This document shows positions 6,165 to 13,568 of a stretch of DNA of 22,782 nt, in pieces. Position 1 is the stretch's first letter. Each line of letters opens with the position of its first letter. Below the pieces are notes generated by a model. It had not been told where the DNA came from. It did not search any database and worked only from the letters and a program-made list of their open reading frames with translations. The DNA is taken from positions 1 to 22,782 of the IMG/VR virus record IMGVR_UViG_3300030382_003852; one strand, written 5' to 3'. The translations under genes and the position numbers were made by a program. The DNA is from a virus.

Positions 6165-7636
6165 ATTTTATACTCCTTTCTTCTATCCTTTCCTCTAATT
6201 AGAAATAGATTTTGTTTTGCTCTTGTTACACCTACATACCAAACACGATGTTCTTCATCTTGTTTGGAAATTGATTTTTTTGAAGATTTTAATGTATTCG
6301 CTGTTTGATCTTGTAGTAAGACCACATTTTCTGCTTCCCCACCTTTGGCTCCGTGAATTGTTGATATTCTAACTCTAGGGTCTAATCTTAAGTCCTCACC
6401 ATTGATTCGCATTGAACGAATATAAGCCGATATTTGAGGCGAAACTGCTGTGAAAACATTATACCAAGGACCTTTCTCCTTTATTCCAACTTCTTCTAAA
6501 GTAAATTCTTTATCCAGTGTTTCTTTAAATTCTTTGTTCATCCTTTCAAAAATTCTAGTAATTTCTATAGTGTTTAATTTTTCTCCTTTTCTCCATTTTT
6601 CCCAGCTTAATATGTCTTTGTATAGACTTTCGCTAATGCTTCTACCATTTTTACTTTCAAAGTAAATACCTTTTTTCTTGAGGATAGGAATAAGCCCTCG
6701 GATAAGTTCGTTAGTCCTAGCCAAGATCAACCATGTTCCTTTGGACATGTCTAATTGATTAATAGAAAAAGATAAATTAATTGAACCTAGTTCATCTCTG
6801 GGTTTATAGGTTTTATCAATACGATTATCTACTTTTAATATTATTTTAAGAGCTATTTCTTGTACCTCTGTGGGTATCCTATTGGATTGGGTTAAAGGTA
6901 TTTCTTTTGCGTCAAAATTAATAAAAGATTCTACATCAGCACCCGCCCAACCAAAAATAGCTTGGTCGTCATCCCCTGCGATATAAACATCTTCAGAATA
7001 TTCTTGTAATTTTTTAACCATATCCCATTGAATAAGGGATAAATCTTGTGCCTCATCAATAAAAATGACATCAAATTCTGGACAATGACCACAGCCAATA
7101 AATTTTTTTATCATATCGGTAAAGTCAATGAGGTGGTAAGTTTTTTTATAAGAATCAATTTCTTTAGAAATAATATCTAATTTATATCTTTCTATTTTTC
7201 CTAAATGTTCATTACGATCTAATTGATCTAAAGCACTAATTTTTCTTACACTAGCTAAATTAATAATGTTTAAATATTCACTATTAGAAGTAAATATTCC
7301 ATTATATTCGTTCTTTTCATAGTTTGCATAATTAATTCTTACTCCAATAGTTTCTCCTATAGACCGGTAGTGATCTTCCTGAATAACATCTTCTTCTTTT
7401 AATCCTAAATAATTAAAACAAAAAGAATGAAGTGTTTGAAAATATTTTAAATCTTTTTTAACAAGATTAGGAAATTCTTTTAAAAATCTATCTCTTGCTT
7501 CGTAAGCTGCTTTACGAGTAAATGCAAAATAACCAATACGAGTTAAAGGGGTTCCTTTATTAATATATTCTTTTACCTTTTCTAAAAGGGTGTGTGTCTT
7601 ACCTGTTCCTGGTGGACCGATAACTTTATAATTCAT
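6161..7636 (-). CDS. UvrD/PcrA-like superfamily 1 DNA helicase
   Basis: 491 residues with the full set of SF1A motifs: Walker A GPPGTGKT (7-14), Ia FAFTRKAA (38-44), HSFCF (about 70), Walker B FIDEAQD (D194/E195), motif III GDDDQAIFGWAGAD (221-234), motif IV LTQSNRIP (248), motif V STIHGAKGGEAENVVLL (about 420-435) and motif VI YVGVTRAKQNLFL (about 465-478). It uses ATP to unwind DNA, probably 3'-5' as in UvrD/Rep. It is shorter than bacterial UvrD (about 720 residues), mainly from reduced 1B/2B domains, as in compact phage helicases. The start overlaps the primase stop (TAATG). It is the best candidate for the replicative or repair helicase of this module. Confidence 0.95.
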   Translation of the reverse strand: MNYKVIGPPGTGKTHTLLEKVKEYINKGTPLTRIGYFAFTRKAAYEARDRFLKEFPNLVKKDLKYFQTLHSFCFNYLGLKEEDVIQEDHYRSIGETIGVRINYANYEKNEYNGIFTSNSEYLNIINLASVRKISALDQLDRNEHLGKIERYKLDIISKEIDSYKKTYHLIDFTDMIKKFIGCGHCPEFDVIFIDEAQDLSLIQWDMVKKLQEYSEDVYIAGDDDQAIFGWAGADVESFINFDAKEIPLTQSNRIPTEVQEIALKIILKVDNRIDKTYKPRDELGSINLSFSINQLDMSKGTWLILARTNELIRGLIPILKKKGIYFESKNGRSISESLYKDILSWEKWRKGEKLNTIEITRIFERMNKEFKETLDKEFTLEEVGIKEKGPWYNVFTAVSPQISAYIRSMRINGEDLRLDPRVRISTIHGAKGGEAENVVLLQDQTANTLKSSKKSISKQDEEHRVWYVGVTRAKQNLFLIRGKDRRKEYKI

Positions 7637-9201
7637 TAAAAGTTATCTCCCTCACGTTTAATAGGCTTATATTCTATTTGATCTATATGTAGCTGTTTTA
7701 TTTTAATAACTTTTTCTGTTTTACCATCAATATTTATAGAGTAATTAAATATTGCTCCAAATTCTTTTTTCATCATATAGGCAGTTTCTTCTTCAGAAAA
7801 TTTCCAACGATTACCTAATGAATCATAGAAAGATTGAAATTTAAAAAAATGAAATCCTTTATTTGTATAGCAAGATCCACTTCTAATTTGTATTTTTTGC
7901 TTTGCTTGAGAACTATTGACACAGAATTCATATAAATGATTATATAATTTATCGACATCAGACGTTCCTGCTGCAGGTTTGACTTCTGTTGCAGAAGCTC
8001 TCATTCCATTTATTTTAGCAATAAAGTCATTAAATTTAAGACGTTCAGGATAAAAACCAGCAACTTCCCAACATAACGCTGCGAACTGTTCCTGTTTACA
8101 GAATATATTTTTATCTCTAACCACAGCGGGTTTTAATTTTCCGTCCTGTGCTTCAATATTAAAATGATACCTACGTGGATTTCCTAAAATAATTTCAAAG
8201 TCACTTATCATTGGGAATGCAACATTTGAATCGGATCTAATACCAAATGTTCTACTAGCGCATAATGTTCTTTGACAAACAGGGGCTATTGGATCTTCAT
8301 GACAAGTGTGACTCGCTGTTTCTTTTCTCCAAGCTTTTAATTTTTTTTGTAATTTTTCGTTGCTAAAAGGTTGTTCAAAATATTTAGTATTTGCTTCCAT
8401 AACCTTATCTTCCCATTCTTCTTTATATTTCTTTTTAGCAAAGACCATATAGTTATATAAAAATCGATCTCTACCATCATCTAATTTTGATTTTGATAAA
8501 CAACCTAAACAAGGAGGTCCATCATTAAATTCTGGATCTGCTCCTAATAGTATTTTTCTTCTTGATTCTTCAACTAAGCTATCTAAAGCTTTGCCATCTA
8601 TTCTAGAATTTTTAACTAATTCAATAAATTGTTCTAAACTTAATTTATGATTATTTTTATCAACAGCATAACGACTAGTTTTTTTACAATTAAAATAAGG
8701 AAGATTAATAAAATTACCTGGAGAATATTGATCTCCAATTTTTTCAAGTTTAGATTGTTTTGGAAAGACTTCAGTTTTTGGATCTAATTTTAAAGGTAAT
8801 AAGAAAGATTGTAGAGCTTCTCTTAAATCAGAAGCTGGAACAGGTTCTTTTAAAAAAATATAACAATGCAAACCTCCACTTTTAGATAAACAAGGAATTA
8901 GAGGAAGTCCATATTGTTGAAAGTAAGCTAAATAAGTTTCAATTTTAAATTCACTATAATTTTTTGGATCAATGTCTATACAACCAAAGGATGCTTTTCG
9001 GTCTATTCTACAAGGTTGTATGCCGATGGATATTTTGCCGTTTAAATGTAATTGGTAGTCTTGAGTATTGATGTTTCTTCCCGCCCATTCGTATCTAGGT
9101 TTAACTTTATTTCTTTCTGTGTCGACCTCGATGTTGGACATATCGGCTTTGCCGAAGTCCAAATCAAATCCACTAAATATTTTTATAAAATCTTCTATCA
9201 T
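7636..9201 (-). CDS. Archaeo-eukaryotic-type primase
   Basis: 521 residues. The N-terminal half has the signatures of the archaeo-eukaryotic primase (AEP) fold: FGCIDIDP with D76 and D78, LSKSGGLHCYIFL with S108/H112, and a later acid near KTEVFPKQ, followed by GNFINLPYFN. The middle carries PPCLGCL (C231, C234) and then HTCHEDPIAPVCQRTLC (C300, C309, C314), a cysteine set that could bind zinc or an iron-sulfur cluster. The C-terminal third is unassigned, and no helicase motifs are present. It should make primers for the family A polymerase and works beside the UvrD-like and SNF2-like helicases. The ATG at 9201 has no clear ribosome-binding site; instead a hairpin ends 11 nt before it. Confidence 0.8.
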   Translation of the reverse strand: MIEDFIKIFSGFDLDFGKADMSNIEVDTERNKVKPRYEWAGRNINTQDYQLHLNGKISIGIQPCRIDRKASFGCIDIDPKNYSEFKIETYLAYFQQYGLPLIPCLSKSGGLHCYIFLKEPVPASDLREALQSFLLPLKLDPKTEVFPKQSKLEKIGDQYSPGNFINLPYFNCKKTSRYAVDKNNHKLSLEQFIELVKNSRIDGKALDSLVEESRRKILLGADPEFNDGPPCLGCLSKSKLDDGRDRFLYNYMVFAKKKYKEEWEDKVMEANTKYFEQPFSNEKLQKKLKAWRKETASHTCHEDPIAPVCQRTLCASRTFGIRSDSNVAFPMISDFEIILGNPRRYHFNIEAQDGKLKPAVVRDKNIFCKQEQFAALCWEVAGFYPERLKFNDFIAKINGMRASATEVKPAAGTSDVDKLYNHLYEFCVNSSQAKQKIQIRSGSCYTNKGFHFFKFQSFYDSLGNRWKFSEEETAYMMKKEFGAIFNYSINIDGKTEKVIKIKQLHIDQIEYKPIKREGDNF

Positions 9202-9211
9202 TTTTCATTTT

Positions 9212-9267
9212 CTTAAACCTAGGCGGTTTAAGTCTCCCGCTACCGCCTAGTATCTTTACGTCCGTAA
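9212..9267 (-). promoter_or_regulatory. Primase leader with alternative hairpins
   Basis: Three inverted repeats fill the 73-nt gap between the ssDNA-binding-like gene and the primase. Arms CTTAAAC/GTTTAAG (9212-9218, 9226-9232) are perfect with a 7-nt loop. Arms CTAGGCGGT/ACCGCCTAG (9219-9227, 9242-9250) give a perfect 9-bp stem with a 14-nt loop. TTTACG/CGTAAA (9256-9267) is a near-continuous palindrome. The first two share bases, so only one can form at a time. No U-run follows in the leftward transcript, so this is not a plain terminator. It may control primase translation, or serve as a protein or primase recognition site. Confidence 0.6.
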
Positions 9268-9274
9268 AAGAATT

Positions 9275-10039
9275 TTAGAAGTGGGTTGATTCAGAAGTTT
9301 TATTTTCTGAATTATGTTTAGCTACAATAGCCCCCTTGCTGATACTTTCAGCAAAAGTTCTTGCTTGTTCGTAAAGTGGAGTATCTTCCACTTGACTAAC
9401 TTTGCTAACTTCCCAACCGAACCATGTTCCTTTATCATTTGACTGTTGAACAGTTCTTAAACGATAAACATGGCTAAAAGATGACGGAGTAAAAAGACCA
9501 TTCTTGCCTTTAAGTTTAACTCCTGCCATCATCGAATTCCATTTTCGACTTGTTTTAAGTTGAGTTGATTTCATATTGATCAACGCCGTTGTAGGCGAAT
9601 CTCCCAATACGATCACAAAGTGACTTGCTGTTTTTTCAATATAATTACCGTTTGGTAATCTATCTTTAAAATCAGCTCCTCTAGTTGTTTTACTAAGGAT
9701 ATCACTTGATGATGGATAGATATTCACTGGAGCACCAGAGCCTTCTCCAATGTTTTGCCACTCTACATATTCTAATTTGTAGAAGCATGGTAAAACTTGA
9801 ATACCTTTCTCTCCATTATGGAGTTCTCCAGAAACAGTATTGTATATCATTCCAGGTTCTGCACCTTGAACATACTTCCCGTCTCTTTTGTTAACCTCAG
9901 GAGATAATTGTCCTAAGATTTTAAGAAAAGGTAAAGCTAAATCTTCTTGAGTTAGTTTACCCAATCCTTTCCCTGCATCATCCTCAAATACACTCATCTG
10001 AGGAAGATTACTCTTCTTGGTTTCTATTTCTTGTTTCAT
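9275..10039 (-). CDS. Conserved replication-module protein, possibly ssDNA-binding
   Basis: 254 residues. The N-terminus (MSVFEDDAGKGLGKLTQEDLALPFLKILGQLSPEV) and KYVQGAEPGMIYNTVSGEL are typical of a protein found in many marine phage replication modules. The core has YVEWQ, FVIVLGDSPTTALINMKSTQLKTSRKWNSMM and FGWEVS, a beta-rich pattern with basic and aromatic residues that would suit a single-stranded DNA-binding fold. No acidic C-terminal tip of the classical SSB kind is present. The ssDNA-binding role is inference from position next to the primase and from composition. It starts 5 nt after the preceding gene's stop. Expect high expression. Confidence 0.6.
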   Translation of the reverse strand: MKQEIETKKSNLPQMSVFEDDAGKGLGKLTQEDLALPFLKILGQLSPEVNKRDGKYVQGAEPGMIYNTVSGELHNGEKGIQVLPCFYKLEYVEWQNIGEGSGAPVNIYPSSSDILSKTTRGADFKDRLPNGNYIEKTASHFVIVLGDSPTTALINMKSTQLKTSRKWNSMMAGVKLKGKNGLFTPSSFSHVYRLRTVQQSNDKGTWFGWEVSKVSQVEDTPLYEQARTFAESISKGAIVAKHNSENKTSESTHF

Positions 10040-10044
10040 GTTTC

Positions 10045-10602
10045 TTATTTCCTTTTTATTGAGGTACGGTTTCCTGCGTACACGTTAAATAGGTCAGAAG
10101 GTATCTCTCGTCCAGATTCGATACGCTCTCTGACCAATGCTTTAAGAGTCATAGGTTCAACCTTCAATTTCTGGACAGGTTGAAACCCTTGACCCTGTGC
10201 AAGGACAGCATATTGTACTGCCTTGTTGTCTTCGTTACGACCAAAAGAAACAGTAACCTCATTTTTAATAAGATCACCTAGGCCGTTGTCTCGAAGCCAT
10301 TTAAATGCTTCTTCTTTCCTTGAAACAGGAATTGAAGCACCGTAGACGGGTTTAACTTCAACAGAAGATCCGTCTGCTAATTTTAGTGAAGATAAAGACA
10401 TTTCTGTCATCATCGTAGGAATAATTTCCTCTGACAACATAGCAGCACTTTTCTTTTTATTCTTAAGTGCTTCTTCATCTTCTTTAATTTCTTTTTCTAA
10501 TCCTTGTAATTTTAAAACTTGATCTGAAAGGTTTTTCACATCTTTAGTTTTATCAATGGATTGAGTTTGATCTTTTTCAAACATTTCATTTAATTTATTC
10601 AT
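10045..10602 (-). CDS. Conserved phage protein with N-terminal coiled coil
   Basis: 185 residues. Residues about 20-60 are a Lys/Glu/Leu heptad region (LSDQVLKLQGLEKEIKEDEEALKNKKK) that should form a coiled coil. The next part, SLKLADGSSVEVKPVYGASIPVSRKEEAFKWLRDNGLGDLIKNEVTV, is a small beta/alpha domain of a kind that recurs in phage replication operons, and the end is basic (IKRK). I do not recognise an activity. It may be an oligomeric partner of the ssDNA-binding-like protein that follows it. A ribosome-binding site AAGGA lies upstream of the ATG, and the start overlaps the preceding gene by 8 nt. Confidence 0.75.
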   Translation of the reverse strand: MNKLNEMFEKDQTQSIDKTKDVKNLSDQVLKLQGLEKEIKEDEEALKNKKKSAAMLSEEIIPTMMTEMSLSSLKLADGSSVEVKPVYGASIPVSRKEEAFKWLRDNGLGDLIKNEVTVSFGRNEDNKAVQYAVLAQGQGFQPVQKLKVEPMTLKALVRERIESGREIPSDLFNVYAGNRTSIKRK

Positions 10603-10984
10603 TTATTTTTCCTTTCTCATATAAATTAATTTCTATTGGATAATATAGTCTTTCTTGTCGATCCCATTTTAATAAATTATATTTTCCGTGGGTTATATCA
10701 GATACTACAGAACATGCTACTCCAATAATTGCTGGATCACCTGTAAGTAGTAAATAATCTTCAGAAGTATAATTCTTCAATAATTTTCGAAGTTCGAAAA
10801 TAATTGGACCAGGACTAAAAATCATTTGGGAATCTTCTCTTAATAGAACTTTAATCCTCCCAAATTTTTGAGCTCCCATAATGTTAATTTTAGGGCGACC
10901 CTCTTTAGTACCTGGAATTTCTTGAATAACATATACTGTTTTTTCAAGATCCTGTTTTATTGCTTTATTTTCTAAAGTTGTCAT
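10595..10984 (-). CDS. Conserved phage protein, first gene of the leftward operon
   Basis: 129 residues, not recognised as a named family. The first half has a beta-hairpin pattern (EKTVYVIQEIP, INIMGAQKFGRIKVLL). The second half is the best conserved-looking part: EDYLLLTGDPAIIGVACSVVSDITHGKYNLLKWDRQERLYYPIEI, ending in a charged tail. There is no membrane segment. Being the promoter-proximal gene with an early-type promoter directly upstream and a leader of only about a dozen nt, it should be among the first proteins made after infection. A regulatory or takeover role is possible but not shown. Confidence 0.75.
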   Translation of the reverse strand: MTTLENKAIKQDLEKTVYVIQEIPGTKEGRPKINIMGAQKFGRIKVLLREDSQMIFSPGPIIFELRKLLKNYTSEDYLLLTGDPAIIGVACSVVSDITHGKYNLLKWDRQERLYYPIEINLYEKGKINE

Positions 10985-10994
10985 AGCTTTCTAT

Positions 10995-11023
10995 TTGACT
11001 TTGAATATATTATTTAGTAAGAT
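10995..11023 (+). promoter_or_regulatory. Rightward sigma70-like promoter for the SNF2 unit
   Basis: -35 TTGACT (10995-11000), a 17-bp spacer, and -10 TAAGAT (11018-11023). The predicted start near 11030 leaves a leader of about 13 nt before the ATG at 11043. Confidence 0.6.
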
Positions 11024-11030
11024 TTGTCAA
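11004..11030 (-). promoter_or_regulatory. Leftward sigma70-like promoter for the replication operon
   Basis: On the minus strand a perfect -35 TTGACA (plus 11025-11030) is followed after 15 bp by -10 TATATT (plus 11004-11009); a weaker TATTCA lies at the ideal 17-bp spacing. It overlaps the rightward promoter completely, so the two polymerases must compete. Confidence 0.55.
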
Positions 11031-11042
11031 TTAGAAAGAATT

Positions 11043-12479
11043 ATGAATTATAAATTTAAGACATCTCCCTATAAGCATCAGCTTGTTGCTTTGGAAAAGT
11101 CGTGGGATAAAGAAGTTTTCGCCTATTTTATGGAAATGGGTACAGGGAAATCAAAAGTGCTTATAGATAATATGTCTATGCTTTATGATAAAGGTAAGAT
11201 AAATGGGGCTTTAATTATTGCCCCTAAAGGAGTGTATAAAAATTGGTATACTCAAGAAATTCCAACACACCTTGTAGATCATGTCAAGAATAAGACTATT
11301 TTATGGCAGGCTAACATAAATCAAACACAACAAACAAAACTTGATACTTTATTTGAAACAGGAAATGATCTTCACATTCTCATTATGAATGTAGAAGCTT
11401 TCTCAACTAAAAAAGGTGTTGATTTTGCTTTTAAATTTTTGAATTCACACGAAACTTTAATGGCTATTGATGAAAGTACCACAATTAAAACCCCTTCTGC
11501 TAAACGAACAAAAAATATTATTGGTTTATCCAAATATTCTAAATATCGAAGAATACTAACTGGATCTCCTGTGACTAAATCTCCTTTAGATTTATACAAA
11601 CAGTGTGAGTTCCTTGATCCGTGGCTCCTAGGCCATGATTCATTTTACTCGTTCCGTTCACGATATGCTATTATGAGATCGGCTAACTTTGGGGGTAAAT
11701 CTGTGCAGCTTGTGGTAGGTTATAGAAATCTACCGGAATTGTCCGAGAAACTTAAGCCTTTTTCTGATCGTGTTTTAAAGGATGATTGTTTGGATCTTCC
11801 CCCAAAAACCTTTATGAAACGAATCGTTCAATTATCTGCAGAACAACAAAAGATTTATAATCAAATGAAACAGATGGCTCTTGCAGAAATGAATGGAAAA
11901 ATTATAACCACCGCTACTGCTTTAACTCAATTAATGCGATTACATCAAATTACCTGTGGTCATTTTACTGCGGATGATAAATCCATACAAGATATTAAAA
12001 ATAATCGTTTATCAGAATTAATGGATGTTTTAGATGAAATTGAAGGTAAGGCTGTAATTTGGGCGCATTATCAACATGATGTTCAAACCATCGTTAAAGC
12101 TATAGAGAAGAATGAAGATTATGGTAAAGGATCCGTTGTAACTTATTATGGTCTAACTCCATCAGAAGACCGAGATATTAATAGAAAAAAATTTCAAGAA
12201 GATGGTAAAGTTAGATTTCTTGTTGGAACTCCTCAAACAGGAGGTTATGGAATTACTTTAACCGCTGCATCGACCATGATTTATTATTCTAATGGTTATG
12301 ATTTAGAGAAACGTCAACAATCGGAAGCACGAATTGATCGTATTGGTCAAAAGAAACCTATGACCTATATTGATATCCTTGCAGAGAATACGGTTGATGA
12401 ACGAATCGTTAAAGCTCTTCGTAAAAAAGTAAATATTGCATCCAAGATTATGGGTGAAGAATTAAAAGACTGGATTTAG
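11043..12479 (+). CDS. SNF2-family helicase/ATPase
   Basis: 478 residues from ATG 11043; the upstream in-frame ATG at 10995 lies on the promoter -35 and is rejected. Motifs: YKHQL (Q-type, 10-14), Walker A MGTGKS (32-37), LIIAPKGVYKNW (motif Ia, 57-68), DEST instead of DEAH (143-146), LTGSP (172-176), GTPQTGGYGITLTAA (motif V, 395-409) and QSEARIDRIGQ (motif VI, 426-436). The two RecA-like lobes are complete and no chromodomain or nuclease is fused. SNF2 proteins move along double-stranded DNA using ATP. In phages they may clear proteins from DNA or aid recombination and replication. It is the first of two plus-strand genes, opposite in direction to all the rest. Confidence 0.95.
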   Translation: MNYKFKTSPYKHQLVALEKSWDKEVFAYFMEMGTGKSKVLIDNMSMLYDKGKINGALIIAPKGVYKNWYTQEIPTHLVDHVKNKTILWQANINQTQQTKLDTLFETGNDLHILIMNVEAFSTKKGVDFAFKFLNSHETLMAIDESTTIKTPSAKRTKNIIGLSKYSKYRRILTGSPVTKSPLDLYKQCEFLDPWLLGHDSFYSFRSRYAIMRSANFGGKSVQLVVGYRNLPELSEKLKPFSDRVLKDDCLDLPPKTFMKRIVQLSAEQQKIYNQMKQMALAEMNGKIITTATALTQLMRLHQITCGHFTADDKSIQDIKNNRLSELMDVLDEIEGKAVIWAHYQHDVQTIVKAIEKNEDYGKGSVVTYYGLTPSEDRDINRKKFQEDGKVRFLVGTPQTGGYGITLTAASTMIYYSNGYDLEKRQQSEARIDRIGQKKPMTYIDILAENTVDERIVKALRKKVNIASKIMGEELKDWI

Positions 12480-12534
12480 GTCATAATTATGCCACAAAGT
12501 TTTAGTATCATTCTATAAATAAAGGAGAATAAAA

Positions 12535-12909
12535 ATGAAAACAAATGAACAAGGTGATGTATGGTTAGATAAAGTTGGAGCCTATGTATGCTGCAGTTAT
12601 CTTAACGAATCTAAAACAGACTTCGTTGATGAAAAATCAGAATCTGTTTATCATTTATACCAAAAGCATTTTGGCAATAATGCGAATGATATAAAACACG
12701 AAATTAGAAGTTATATTTTTGAATTAATTGAAAAGACTCAATATAAAAAGCGTAATTTGATTAAGGCTCTTAGGGAAAAGTTTCCTCAAGTTAATTCAGG
12801 GGTCATTTGCCGAATTATCAAAAACTATTTAAATCTTAGAGTGCTTGAGATTGATAGAACCTATAAAACCAAACCTTTTATCATTAAAGGTAAATATTAC
12901 ATTAAATAA
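12535..12909 (+). CDS. Small basic protein, possible winged-helix regulator
   Basis: 124 residues, not recognised. The ribosome-binding site AAAGGAG lies 6-7 nt before the ATG. The N-terminal half is mixed alpha/beta. Residues about 60-124 (KKRNLIKALREKFPQVNSGVICRIIKNYLNLRVLEIDRTYKTKPF) have a helix-turn-helix rhythm followed by a beta hairpin, ending basic (KGKYYIK), which would fit a winged helix. Being the last gene of the only rightward unit, right before a terminator and downstream of a divergent control region, it is a fair candidate for the regulator that binds the inverted repeat. That is inference. Confidence 0.65.
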   Translation: MKTNEQGDVWLDKVGAYVCCSYLNESKTDFVDEKSESVYHLYQKHFGNNANDIKHEIRSYIFELIEKTQYKKRNLIKALREKFPQVNSGVICRIIKNYLNLRVLEIDRTYKTKPFIIKGKYYIK

Positions 12910-12911
12910 AA

Positions 12912-12944
12912 AAGGGGGCTTTCGCCCCCTTCTTATTACTTGAT
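12912..12944. terminator. Strong bidirectional intrinsic terminator
   Basis: AAGGGGGC-TTTC-GCCCCCTT forms an 8-bp stem with a tetraloop (12912-12931). Read leftward it is followed by a U-rich run (complement of AAATAAAAAA just left of the stem); read rightward by UCUUAUU. It lies between the convergent ends of the 124-residue gene and the Hsp20 gene and serves both. Confidence 0.88.
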
Positions 12945-13379
12945 TTTTATTTCTTTGGCTTTTTTGCCTTCAGGAACAATCTTAAGTAACGATACTTTTA
13001 ACAAACCGTCTTTCAGTTCTGCACCTTCGACTTCAACATCGTTGGCGATTGTAAAAGATCTTGAGAAAAGTCTTTTAGCGATTCCTTTATGGATTACTCC
13101 ATCTTTTTTATCTTTATCGCTAGTTTCTTGTTTTCTAGATGACCTGATAGTTAATACACCGTCTACAATATTTATAGCTATCTCCTTTTTATTGTAACCT
13201 GCTAACGCCACTTCGATGTCGTATGTGTACGTTCCAGTCTTAACAATATTATAAGGTGGATAGTTAAACTGTGGTGGGTTTTCGTTATCAAACATTCTTT
13301 CGAAATGATCGAAGATGCTATCGAAACCTACCGATACGGGTCTTAACTGATTAAATATGGATAATGCTCTATTTGTCAT
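12936..13379 (-). CDS. Small heat shock protein, Hsp20/IbpA family
   Basis: 147 residues. The alpha-crystallin domain spans about residues 40-135: YPPYNIVKTGTYTYDIEVALAGYNKKEIAI, GVLTIRSSRK, KGIAKRLFSRSFTIANDVEVEGAELKDGLLKVSL. The N-terminal arm (LSIFNQLRPVSVGFDSIFDHFERMF) and the C-terminal I-K-I anchor (144-146), which bridges subunits in oligomers, are both present, so the chaperone looks complete. It binds unfolding proteins without ATP. Phage copies, known from several marine phages, may help virion protein folding or host survival during infection. A very strong ribosome-binding site (AAAGGAGG), its own candidate promoter and its own terminator suggest separate, high expression. Confidence 0.95.
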   Translation of the reverse strand: MTNRALSIFNQLRPVSVGFDSIFDHFERMFDNENPPQFNYPPYNIVKTGTYTYDIEVALAGYNKKEIAINIVDGVLTIRSSRKQETSDKDKKDGVIHKGIAKRLFSRSFTIANDVEVEGAELKDGLLKVSLLKIVPEGKKAKEIKIK

Positions 13380-13440
13380 GGTATATAACCTCCTTTGTTA
13401 GACAGTTAATAAAGTGGGCCTTTCCAAAGCACCCATGACT

Positions 13441-13468
13441 AATATATGTTATTTTAAGAGAATTACAA
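13441..13468 (-). promoter_or_regulatory. Candidate sigma70-like promoter for Hsp20
   Basis: On the minus strand TTGTAA (plus 13463-13468), a 16-bp spacer, then TATATT (plus 13441-13446). It overlaps the last codons of the 39-residue peptide gene and would give a leader of about 55 nt, ending in the strong ribosome-binding site of the Hsp20 gene. Confidence 0.4.
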
Positions 13469-13568
13469 CAAGAATTAATAATAAAATTAATCCCTGATAA
13501 TCATTAGGAATTTTAACTAAATATCTATGTTTTATATTGCGATAAAATCTAATTAGTTTTTGTATCAT
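13449..13568 (-). CDS. 39-residue membrane peptide
   Basis: A basic N-terminal half (MIQKLIRFYRNIKHRYLVKI) leads to PNDYQGLILLLILVVILLK, a single hydrophobic helix at the very end. The ATG at 13568 has AAGGAG 7 nt upstream and overlaps the coiled-coil gene by 20 nt. The form is like small holin, pinholin or accessory membrane peptides; the neighbouring small membrane-anchored genes make a lysis or envelope role plausible but unproven. Confidence 0.65.
   Translation of the reverse strand: MIQKLIRFYRNIKHRYLVKIPNDYQGLILLLILVVILLK

Larger units (their letters stand above)
10987..11038. promoter_or_regulatory. 13-bp inverted repeat at the divergent control region
   Basis: Left arm CTTTCTATTTGAC (10987-10999) and right arm GTCAATTAGAAAG (11026-11038) are reverse complements at 12 of 13 positions, separated by 26 bp. 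Each arm contains the -35 region of one promoter and the complement of the other gene's weak ribosome-binding site. The symmetry would suit a dimeric regulator or may simply reflect duplicated promoters. Confidence 0.65.

Noticed and set aside
13405-13435. Possible terminator hairpin GGGTGCTTT/AAAGGCCC before the Hsp20 gene
   Set aside because: The stem has an internal mismatch and only a weak U-rich tail, and it lies between the candidate promoter and the start codon.
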